Source: Gemmatimonadota bacterium (GTDB lineage: Bacteria > Gemmatimonadota > Gemmatimonadetes > Gemmatimonadales > Gemmatimonadaceae). Taken from it: DNA of 13,858 bases. The position numbers and the translations under genes were made by a program. The DNA lies in the NCBI GenBank assembly GCA_003142495.1, contig PLMM01000033.1, positions 181 through 14,038 on the forward strand, given 5' to 3'. Below the pieces are notes generated by a model that made no database searches, had not been told where the DNA came from, and saw nothing but the letters and a program-made list of their open reading frames with translations. Below are positions 1-9,084 of this stretch, piece by piece (the first letter of the stretch is position 1; each line of letters starts with the position of its first letter).

Positions 1-1644
1 CTTCTCCTCGATCGTGTAGCCGGCGAGGTCGATGATCTCCATGCGATCGCGCAGCGGCGCCGGGATGGGCTCCAGCTGGTTGGCCGTGGTGATGAACAAC
101 ACCTTGCTGAGGTCGAACGGCAGGTCCATGTAGTGGTCGCGGAAGGTGAAGTTCTGCTCCGGGTCGAGCACCTCGAGCAGCGCGCTCGACGGATCGCCCT
201 GATACGAGCTTCCGAGCTTGTCCACTTCGTCGAGCAGGAAGACGGGGTTCTTCGTTCCCGCCTGCTTGAGTCCATTGATCACACGCCCCGGCATCGCGCC
301 CACGTACGTGCGCCGATGTCCGCGGATGTCCGCCTCATCGCGTGCACCGCCAAGCGCCGCGCGGATGTACTCGCGTCCGAGCGAGCGCGCGATCGACTTC
401 GCGATCGATGTCTTGCCCACACCCGGAGGTCCGACGAAGAGCAGGATCGGCCCCTTCGCCATCGCCCGCGCCTTCACTTCCTTCGCATCGGTGATCGTAC
501 GGTCTTCGCCCTCCAGCGGCTGCACCTTGGCGAACACCGTATCCGCGATCTCGTTGAGCTCCGCCTTGAGCTTTGCCGCCGGAAACTCACCCGTCTTCTC
601 GACCTCTTCGGCCAGCTCCTGCGCGCGCAGCTGCCTGACGGCGAGGAATTCGAGCACCCGGTCCTTCACATCCGGCAGCCCGTAGTGATCCTCGTCGAGC
701 ACCTTGCTCGCGTGACGTAGATCGAGATTGTCGTCCGAGCGCGTGTTCCACGGCAGCTCGGCCACCCACTCGAGATACGTGCGAATGACCTGCGCTTCCA
801 TGGACTCGCGTCCCGAGCGCTCCAGGCGTCCGAGCTCACGCTCGACTTCCTGACGCGCCGACTTCGGCAGATCGAGCTTCGTCAGCTTCTCGCGAAGCTC
901 CTCGATCTCGCGGCTCTGATCGTCGTCGCCGAGCTCCTTCTGGATCGCCTTCATCTGCTCGCGCAGATACATCTCGCGCTGCCGCGTGCCCAGCTCTTCC
1001 TGGACCTGCGACTTGATCTCTTCCTGCGCCTCAAGTAGTCCGATCTGGCGCTGCACGTGCACGAGCACGCGACGCAGCCGCTCTTCGACGCTCAGCGTCT
1101 CGAGCAATCCCTGCTTCTCGGCCACCGAAAGCTCGATGTAGCCGGCGACGAGATCGGCGAACTTGCCGGGCTCGGTGACGGAATCGAGAACCTGGTGTAC
1201 GACTTCCTCCGGAAGACCGCGCTTCTCGCCAAGCTCGGCCGCGCGCTCGCGGATCTCCTTGTGGAGAGCCTCAAAGGCGCTGTCATGCTCGTCGAGCGCG
1301 TTCATGTCTTCCACCTGCACCGTTACGGCGGCGAGGTAGTTGTCAGTCGTGGAATATTGGAGTGCGGTGGCGCGCTGCTCGCCCTGAAGGAGGAGTTGAA
1401 CGCCGCCGAGTCCGCGCTGCACCTGTCCGATGCGCGCGATCACTCCCATTGAGTAGAGATTGTCCTGAGTTGGTTCATCCGCGTTGTCGCGCTGCGCCAC
1501 GGCGAAGACGAGCCGGTCGCCCTTGAGCGCCGCCTCGATCGCGCGAAGCGTACCCGGCCGCCCAGCCGCAATGGGTGCGGTGAGGCCCGGGAAAATGACG
1601 GTTCCGCGAAGCGGAAGTACTGGCAGTGTTTGACGTTGCGCCAT
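1..1644 (-). CDS. lon: Lon ATP-dependent protease, N-terminal part (runs off left edge)
   Basis: Lon is a cytosolic hexameric AAA+ protease that unfolds and degrades damaged and short-lived regulatory proteins. The visible 548 codons start MAQRQTLPVLPLRGTVIFPG, the typical Lon N-domain opening. A helical middle region follows (YLREQMKAIQKELG), then VKDRVLEFLAVRQL, Walker A GPPGVGKT at residues 405-412 (Lys411), Walker B LLDEVDK around 470-476 and the sensor TTANQLEPIP near the window edge. The Ser/Lys protease domain, normally the last 200 or so residues, lies outside the window. The ATG start has AAGG 8 nt upstream. Compared with E. coli Lon as I recall it, Walker A is about 49 residues further in, because a charged segment (about residues 340-396) is inserted just before it. 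The gene is divergent from the kinase operon. No CIRCE or HAIR heat-shock operator is seen upstream. Identity is near certain. Confidence 0.97.
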   Translation of the reverse strand, partial: MAQRQTLPVLPLRGTVIFPGLTAPIAAGRPGTLRAIEAALKGDRLVFAVAQRDNADEPTQDNLYSMGVIARIGQVQRGLGGVQLLLQGEQRATALQYSTTDNYLAAVTVQVEDMNALDEHDSAFEALHKEIRERAAELGEKRGLPEEVVHQVLDSVTEPGKFADLVAGYIELSVAEKQGLLETLSVEERLRRVLVHVQRQIGLLEAQEEIKSQVQEELGTRQREMYLREQMKAIQKELGDDDQSREIEELREKLTKLDLPKSARQEVERELGRLERSGRESMEAQVIRTYLEWVAELPWNTRSDDNLDLRHASKVLDEDHYGLPDVKDRVLEFLAVRQLRAQELAEEVEKTGEFPAAKLKAELNEIADTVFAKVQPLEGEDRTITDAKEVKARAMAKGPILLFVGPPGVGKTSIAKSIARSLGREYIRAALGGARDEADIRGHRRTYVGAMPGRVINGLKQAGTKNPVFLLDEVDKLGSSYQGDPSSALLEVLDPEQNFTFRDHYMDLPFDLSKVLFITTANQLEPIPAPLRDRMEIIDLAGYTIEEK

Positions 1645-1652
1645 TGTGTCGA

Positions 1653-1656
1653 CCTT
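1653..1656 (-). promoter_or_regulatory. Ribosome binding site of lon
   Basis: On the minus strand AAGG lies 8 nt before the ATG at 1644. It supports this start, which also gives the canonical Lon N-terminus. Confidence 0.6.
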
Positions 1657-1767
1657 GTTGTAAGAACATCATCTGAAGCCGGTAAGGCCTCCGATCATCT
1701 GACCAAGCCGATGGCGTCGGAAGTCGTTCCGCGAGTACCAAGGCAGCACCAAACAGGCCATCAAGGC

Positions 1768-1783
1768 AGAAGTTGCAACTTCT
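1768..1783. promoter_or_regulatory. Perfect 16-bp palindrome, candidate operator
   Basis: AGAAGTTGCAACTTCT is identical to its own reverse complement. It lies in the lon/kinase divergent region, about 45 nt upstream of the candidate -35 box of the kinase operon and about 124 nt upstream of lon. With no loop and no T tract it is not a terminator; a site for a dimeric regulator is the likelier role. It does not match CIRCE or HAIR. The regulator is unknown. Confidence 0.45.
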
Positions 1784-1828
1784 ACCAGTCGCTTTGACGT
1801 AGTGCCCCTGCCAGCACGGCTGATTGTC

Positions 1829-1857
1829 TTTTCAGATCGCGCTGCGAATGGTACACT
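1829..1857 (+). promoter_or_regulatory. Candidate sigma-70-type promoter of the kinase-kinase-M14 operon
   Basis: TTTTCA (1829-1834) and TACACT (1852-1857) are separated by 17 nt, and each matches 4 of 6 consensus bases. A start near 1864 would leave a leader of about 60 nt before the GTG at 1926. This was judged by eye only. Confidence 0.35.
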
Positions 1858-1913
1858 AAGCAGACTCTATTCCTCCCGGAGTGCCGTGTCCCCGAGGGCT
1901 TCTTGTTCCCCCC

Positions 1914-1918
1914 AGGGG
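1914..1918 (+). promoter_or_regulatory. Ribosome binding site that decides the kinase 1 start
   Basis: AGGGG lies 7 nt before GTG 1926. The longer in-frame choice, GTG 1881, has no comparable site and would add 15 residues without kinase similarity, so 1926 is preferred. Confidence 0.6.
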
Positions 1919-1925
1919 TTCTCGA

Positions 1926-3859
1926 GTGCCTGATCCCGCCGTGCCTGCGGATGCGGAGATCCGTGCTGTAGCTGAGCGCGCGCTCGCCGCCAATTATGAG
2001 CTCGATAACGAGCTTGGGCGCGGCGGCATGGGCATCGTGTATCGCGCGAAGGATCGCCGGCTGAAACGGCTGGTCGCCATCAAGCTGCTGCCGCCCGAGC
2101 TCGCGTTTCGCAGCGAGATCAAGACGCGCTTCCTGCGCGAAGCGGAGACCGCCGCGCAGCTCAGCCATCCGAACATCGTTCCGATCTACAGCGTCGATGA
2201 GCGCGAGGGACTCGTCTACTTCGTGATGGCGCTCGTCGAAGGGCCAACGCTCGCGAAGAAGATGTACGAGGACGGCCAGATGTCGGTGGACGAGACGCGC
2301 CGCGTGCTGCGCGAAGTCGCCGACGCGCTCGCCTACGCGCACGCGCGCGGCGTGATCCATCGCGACATCAAGCCGGACAACATTCTCCTCGACAAGGAGA
2401 GCGGGCGCGCGATGGTGACGGATTTCGGAATCGCGCGCGCGATCCAGGAAGGATCGGACTCGCGGCTCACGGCCACGGGCGTGGCGATCGGGACGCCGGC
2501 ATTCATGTCGCCGGAGCAGGCCGCGGGCGACCGCGAGATCGACGGGCGCACCGATCTCTACGCGCTGGGAGTTGTCGCGTACCAAATGCTGTCGGGGCGT
2601 TTGCCGTTTCAGGCGGCGACCACCGCATCGATGCTGATGAAGCAGATCACGGAGCGCCCAACGCCCGTGAAGCAGCTGCGCGCCGACTGTCCGGCCGATC
2701 TCGCCGCGACGGTGATGTCGCTGCTCGAGAAGGAGCCGGAAAATCGCGTGGCGAGTGCCGCGGCGCTGTCGCGCGCGCTTGCGGGCGACGTGACCGTCAT
2801 CCCCGCCGTGGTGGATTCGCCGCCGCCGCGCACATCGTCGCAGGACTATGCCCCGCGCCCGTTCGAGACCGCGCCGTCGTCGCCGCTCCCCGCGTCGCAC
2901 GCGCTCTCGCACTACAGTCCGGCCACGAGCGAGGAGATCGCGCGCTGGATGGCGCCCGAGGTTCGCGCCTTCCGCGGCAAGTTCGGGACGTTCGCGTTCG
3001 TCAACGCCGTGATCATCATCTTCTCGATTTTCGGCCACGCGGAGTTCTTTTTCGTGACGCCCATCTGGGGCATCTTCATGGCCTTCAAGTATTCGAAGCT
3101 GTGGAATGCCGGCTACGATTGGCGCGACGTGTTCCGCCAGCCGCGCGATCGGCGCCTCGTCGATCTCGCCGGCGAGACGATCGAGGAGGCGCGCGGGCTC
3201 TTCGACAAGGAGCGCCGCTCGCTCCCGCGGCCGCCGCGCATGTCGCTGCCGCCGATGCCGCTGCCGGGGAACACGGCGCAACAGCGCGCCGTGGGCTTCG
3301 ATCCGAGTCGCACCGACATGGGGCCGTATCGCGGCACCGTGCAGCGCGCCGAGCAGGATCGCAACGAGATTCTGCGCATGGTGAGCTCGCTGCCGGCCAA
3401 TGATCAGTCGCTCGTCGAGGGAGTGATTCCCGCGACCGAAGCGCTCTTTCAGCGCATTCAGCTGCTCGCGCAGGCAACCGCTGCGGATGAGAAGTCGAGC
3501 GCGCCGGATGCGCTCGCGCAGATCGAGTCGCAGATCTCGGAGCTCGAGGCGCTCGCGAATCCGCTCGAGCGCGGGAGCGAGGATCGCGTGCGCCGCCTCG
3601 CGCTGCTCAAGCGCCAGCGCCGCGGCGTGGCGGACGTCACGCGTCGCCACGACGATGCGCGCGCGAAGCTCGATAGCTGCGTGCTCGCGCTGCAGAACAT
3701 GCGGCTCGACATCCTGCGCCTTCGCGCTGGCTCCGTCGCGAACGCGGGGAGTCAGATCACGCTGCTCACCGAGCGCGCGCGCTCGCTCGCGGATGAAGTG
3801 GACGCGGCGATTTACGGCGCGGAGTCTGCGCGCGGCTCGAGTGGCGTCCGCGGCACCTC

Positions 3860-3863
<4 letters not shown>
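1926..3863 (+). CDS. Membrane-anchored Ser/Thr protein kinase (kinase 1 of a tandem pair)
   Basis: A Hanks-type (PknB-like) kinase of 645 residues that would phosphorylate Ser/Thr on cytoplasmic proteins. Visible: glycine-rich loop LGRGGMGIVY (30-39), ATP-binding Lys53, catalytic HRDIKPDN (145-152, Asp147), metal-binding DFG (166-168), an activation segment ending GTPAFMSPEQ, and a complete C-lobe to about residue 290. All key residues are intact, so it should be active. A Pro/Ser-rich linker follows, then two closely spaced hydrophobic segments (about 354-370 and 374-390), resembling a 2TM-type hairpin. The tail, about 465-640, is rich in Leu, Glu and Arg and looks helical or coiled-coil; it contains RRLALLKRQ (556-564) and LALQNM (587-592), both shared with the next gene. 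There is no extracellular PASTA-like domain. Its stop overlaps the ATG of kinase 2 (ATGA), so the two should be translationally coupled. The start is GTG. The kinase call is very secure; signal and substrates are unknown. Confidence 0.95.
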
Positions 3864-5830
<1,967 letters not shown>

Positions 5831-5843
5831 TCGGACGCGATCG

Positions 5844-8165
5844 CTGCGTCGCATCGCGCTTGGGCTAGCACTCGGAATTCCCTCGCTGCTCGGCGCGCAG
5901 AGTGTGCGGCAATCGTCGAGCGTGCCGACGCCCGAGTCGGTGATCGGCTTTGTTCCCGGCACCGATCGGAAGCTCCCCGCATGGTCGCAGGTCGTCGCCT
6001 ACTTCACTGCGCTGTCGAAGTCGAGCCCGCGCATCCAGCTGCACGTGCTCGGCAAGACGACGCTCGGCCGTCCGTTCATCGCCGCCATCATCTCCGACTC
6101 GGCGACGATCGCGAACTTGCCAAAGTATCGCGAGATCCAGCGGCGCCTCGCGGATCCGCGCGTGCGACGCCCCGGCGAGCGCGACTCGCTGATCGCGAAC
6201 GGGAAGCTCGTCGTGCTGATCACGTCGAGCATTCACTCCGATGAAGTCGGCGGCATCCTCACGCCACTCGTGCTCGCGCACAAGCTCGTGAGCGGAGAGG
6301 ACGCCGAGTCGCGAGCGATTCGCGCGCAGACGATCGTGCTCATGGTGCCGTCGCTCAACCCGGACGGCGTCGACATCGTTGGCGACTGGTATCGCAGCAC
6401 GCTCGGCACTCCCGCGGAGGGAACGGATCCGCCGGTGCTCTATCACCACTACACGGGGCACGACAACAACCGCGACTGGTATGCGTTCACGCAGCTCGAG
6501 ACGCAGATGACCATCGATTCGCTCCACAATCTCTGGCATCCGCAGATCGTGAACGACATCCACCAGCAGGGCTCGGACGAGGCGCGACTGTTCATTCCGC
6601 CGTACATGGATCCGATCGAGCCGAATGTCGATCCGATTCTCATCTCTGGTGTAAACGCGCTCGGCCTCGAGATGACGTGGCGCTTGATCGCCCAGGGAAA
6701 AACCGGCATCTCGAACAACTCGACGTACGATGCGTGGACGCCGAGTCGCTCGTATCAGCACTATCACGGCGGCGTGCGCATCTTGACGGAGACGGCGAGC
6801 GCGAGCATCGCGACTCCGCTGACGACGCCCTTCGATTCGCTCAAGCCGGGTCGCGGCTACGATTCGAAGGTCTCGTCGTGGAATTTTCTTGTGCCCTGGC
6901 AGGGCGGCGTCTGGACGATCGGGAACATCGTCGACTATCAGGTGAGCGCGTCGTGGGCGCTGCTCTCGGCCACGGCGCCGATGCGCACGACGTGGCTCGA
7001 GAACTTCTCGAAGGTGAGCGAGCGCGCGGTGCAGGGGAATCGCGCGGCCCAGCGCGAGAAGTGGCCGGCCGCATTTCTGATTCCGATGCAGCAGCCCGAT
7101 CAGTCATCGCTGCGCACGGTGCTGCGCATTCTGCAGCGAGGGCAGGTCGAGATCCGCCGCGCGACCGTGCCCTTTGTCGCGAATCGCGTGCGCTTCTCCG
7201 CCGGCACGTATGTGGTGATGCTCGACCAGCCGTACGGCGGATTCGCGAAGGCGCTCCTCGAGAATCAGCACTATCCCGATCTGCACGAATATCCGGGTGG
7301 ACCGCCGAAGGCGCCGTACGATGTGACGGCGCAGACGCTGCCGCTCTTGATGGGCGTCGGCGCCATCGCGGTCGATTCGTTTCCGGTGACCATGTCGGAT
7401 GTGATCGCGCAGATCCCACCGCCGAAGCTCGACGTGCCTGGACTCAGCGACAAGTCGACGCGCCGCATCGCGATCTACCGGAGCTGGAATCCCTCGATGG
7501 ATGAGGGGTGGACGCGCTTCATCTTCGACCAGTACCGCATTCCGTTCACGACGATCGGCGATCGCGAGGTGCATGCGGGGAATCTCGCGTCGCGCTTCGA
7601 CGCGATCATTCTCCCCGACGAGTCGCCGCGCGGGCTGCAGATGGGCCCGCGCGAAGCGGGCTATCCCGACTCACTCAAGGGAGGGCTCGGCACTGCGGGC
7701 GATGCGGCGCTGCACGACTTCGTGAACGCCGGCGGAACGCTCGTCACCTTCAACGACGCGAGTCGGTGGGCGATCGAGTATCTCAAGCTCCCGGTGAAGA
7801 ACGTGCTCGAGGGCGTGAGCGATCGCGATTTCTATGCGCCGGGATCGTTGTTCGCGCTCAACCTCGACCAGTCGCATCCGCTCAACAGGTTGATGCTCGC
7901 GCATCCGGCCGCGTGGTTCGAGGGCGGACCGGCCTTCGAGATCACGGACAGCACACGCGCGACGGCGGCGGCGGTCTATCCGTCGACGGGCACGGCGTTG
8001 CTGTCGGGCTGGCTGCTCGGCGCCGAGAAGATTCGTGGGAAGGCGGCGCTGGTGGACGTGAAGGAGGGGAAGGGGCACGTCATTCTCTTCGGCTACCGCC
8101 CGCAGTACCGCGCGCAGAGCATGGCGATGTATCCGCAGCTCTGGGCGGCGCTGTTGGGGTATTAG
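5844..8165 (+). CDS. Exported M14-family zinc carboxypeptidase-like protein
   Basis: The family removes C-terminal residues from peptides with one zinc ion. Numbered from CTG 5844: a signal peptide (RRIALGLALG, cut after LLGA before Gln19), then an M14 domain (about 40-330). Zinc ligands are His131 and Glu134 in IHSDEVGG, and His240 in NDIHQQG. The NPDG motif, the substrate-binding Asn-Arg in NNRDW and the catalytic Glu316 in ILTETAS are all present. The last 230 or so residues (about 540-773, beginning RRIAIYRSWNPS and ending near GHVILFGYRP) look like the class I glutamine-amidotransferase-like domain often attached to this M14 subgroup; I see no obvious catalytic Cys there. Start: no ATG, GTG or TTG gives a signal peptide at the N-terminus. 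ATG 5685 would overlap kinase 2 by 146 nt and add 53 Arg/Ser-rich residues; GTG 5904 would remove the signal. CTG 5844, with a weak GGA 8 nt upstream, is my choice. It is third in the kinase operon. Family call firm; start uncertain. Confidence 0.9.
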   Translation: MRRIALGLALGIPSLLGAQSVRQSSSVPTPESVIGFVPGTDRKLPAWSQVVAYFTALSKSSPRIQLHVLGKTTLGRPFIAAIISDSATIANLPKYREIQRRLADPRVRRPGERDSLIANGKLVVLITSSIHSDEVGGILTPLVLAHKLVSGEDAESRAIRAQTIVLMVPSLNPDGVDIVGDWYRSTLGTPAEGTDPPVLYHHYTGHDNNRDWYAFTQLETQMTIDSLHNLWHPQIVNDIHQQGSDEARLFIPPYMDPIEPNVDPILISGVNALGLEMTWRLIAQGKTGISNNSTYDAWTPSRSYQHYHGGVRILTETASASIATPLTTPFDSLKPGRGYDSKVSSWNFLVPWQGGVWTIGNIVDYQVSASWALLSATAPMRTTWLENFSKVSERAVQGNRAAQREKWPAAFLIPMQQPDQSSLRTVLRILQRGQVEIRRATVPFVANRVRFSAGTYVVMLDQPYGGFAKALLENQHYPDLHEYPGGPPKAPYDVTAQTLPLLMGVGAIAVDSFPVTMSDVIAQIPPPKLDVPGLSDKSTRRIAIYRSWNPSMDEGWTRFIFDQYRIPFTTIGDREVHAGNLASRFDAIILPDESPRGLQMGPREAGYPDSLKGGLGTAGDAALHDFVNAGGTLVTFNDASRWAIEYLKLPVKNVLEGVSDRDFYAPGSLFALNLDQSHPLNRLMLAHPAAWFEGGPAFEITDSTRATAAAVYPSTGTALLSGWLLGAEKIRGKAALVDVKEGKGHVILFGYRPQYRAQSMAMYPQLWAALLGY

Positions 8166-8195
8166 AACTGTCAGCTTGAATCAAGATTCGCGGCG

Positions 8196-9017
8196 CTAGA
8201 TGAATTCGTCTGCAATATCCGGAAACCAGTAGCTAATGGCGTCGGCGCGAACACCATCCGTGCCGCGCCACCACGCCATCGGGTAGGACCAGTCGAGTTT
8301 CGCGGCCGGCGGCATGTATCGCGCGCTCGAGGGAGTGAAAGTATCGAATAGCGACGATTGATTGCGCGGATGCAGGACGCCTGAGTATGCGAGGATCTGC
8401 ATCATCTGGCGGCGCTCGGATTTATTCGAAGGCATGACCTTTCCAATCGCCCGTTCCAGATCAGAAGGACGCGCATCAGCCGACTGGTCGCGTGCGAGAC
8501 GAAGGATGATTCGCAGAAGGTCCCAATCCTGTTCGGTCGGCCTCATCTCCTCGAGCTGGCTGAATAATTCCAGATCGAATCTGATATAACGGGGATAATC
8601 GTGCCGAACGCCGCCCCACTTCATGCGCTCGAAGTTCAGCACATTCCAGTCGACAATTTCCGTCTTCGAGTAGTCGCCGCAGATGTCGCAGAACGGGCTA
8701 ACGCTGCGCGTGCACAAGGCTTCATGAGGCGGCATTCGTCGGGCAAACGCAAAACTGCCAAGCGCGGACCTGTACTCGAGTTGCCGACTTGACAAGCTCG
8801 CGACGAAGGCGAGCGCAACTTCCTGAGCGACGATCCGAGATGCCGCCTCGATCGCGCCATCGACCGATTCCTCGTGAGTGATCGAAGTTGGGTCGAACAT
8901 GACGCCAGCAGCCTTCGCCAATTCAAATTCATCGGGCGGAACGGCAGGGTTTCGTCGCCAACCGTCTGCAGTCCAAAAGGCGTCTAACAAAATCCTACGT
9001 GCGCGTTCTCGACTCAT
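8196..9017 (-). CDS. Uncharacterised 273-residue protein, probably acquired
   Basis: I do not recognise this family. The protein is soluble by appearance, with no signal peptide or membrane segment. It has a Cys/His cluster, His98-x3-Cys102-x7-Cys110-x2-Cys113, that could bind a metal. Aromatic-rich motifs that look conserved are FERMKWGGVRHD (129-140), RYIRFDLELF (143-152) and WSYPMAWWRGTDGVRADAISYWF (243-265, quoted here as WSYP, AWWRGTDG and ISYWF). Coding character is supported by the even, low-bias amino-acid composition, in contrast to the Arg/Ala/Ser-rich shadow frames of this window. Sampled 60-base stretches run at about 53-60% G+C against about 62-78% in neighbouring genes, which suggests transfer or relaxed codon use. 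It lies 67 nt downstream of the DUF885 gene on the same strand and has no clear Shine-Dalgarno before ATG 9017. It is convergent with the M14 gene, ending 30 nt from it. No terminator was found in either gap. Confidence 0.75.
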   Translation of the reverse strand: MSRERARRILLDAFWTADGWRRNPAVPPDEFELAKAAGVMFDPTSITHEESVDGAIEAASRIVAQEVALAFVASLSSRQLEYRSALGSFAFARRMPPHEALCTRSVSPFCDICGDYSKTEIVDWNVLNFERMKWGGVRHDYPRYIRFDLELFSQLEEMRPTEQDWDLLRIILRLARDQSADARPSDLERAIGKVMPSNKSERRQMMQILAYSGVLHPRNQSSLFDTFTPSSARYMPPAAKLDWSYPMAWWRGTDGVRADAISYWFPDIADEFI

Positions 9018-9084
9018 CGACGCGGCCGAAGAGATCGATCGTCATCGAATCGTGCAAGCACTTCTGATTGTGCTCTGTCCATTC

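Larger units (their letters stand above)
1645..1925. other. Divergent intergenic region between lon and the kinase operon
   Basis: This 281-nt stretch separates two divergent genes. It holds the lon Shine-Dalgarno, two copies of the 9-mer ATCATCTGA (1668-1676 and 1694-1702), a perfect 16-bp palindrome (1768-1783), a candidate plus-strand promoter (1829-1857) and the Shine-Dalgarno of the first kinase. I found no convincing promoter for lon and no convincing small gene. The long minus-strand open frame that crosses this region is antisense to kinase 1 and is an artefact of high G+C. Confidence 0.6.

Noticed and set aside
133..1452. Plus-strand open frames opposite lon
   Set aside because: They are antisense to clear Lon coding sequence and are rich in Arg, Leu and His.
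1794..1799. TTGACG as a -35 box for the kinase operon
   Set aside because: No -10-like hexamer lies 16-19 nt downstream. TTTTCA/TACACT with a 17-nt spacer is better.
1890..1918. C tracts (1890-1893 and 1908-1913) pairing with the AGGGG ribosome site of kinase 1, as a regulatory hairpin
   Set aside because: The near tract leaves essentially no loop and the far one gives only four pairs with a 21-nt loop. There is too little structure to claim regulation.
1782..3650. A 622-codon open frame on the minus strand
   Set aside because: It is fully antisense to kinase 1, and its translation is dominated by Arg, His and Ala with no recognisable motif. Kinase 1 has all catalytic motifs, so this is a shadow frame.
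8166..8195. Terminator in the convergent gap, from the small repeats CTTGAATCAAG and GAATCAAGATTC
   Set aside because: Stems are five pairs with loops of one or two bases and no T tract, so they cannot form stable terminators.
9057..9074. Hairpin AGCAC/GTGCT between the DUF885 gene and the 273-residue gene
   Set aside because: A five-pair stem with an 8-nt loop and no T tract. It is expected by chance in this sequence.
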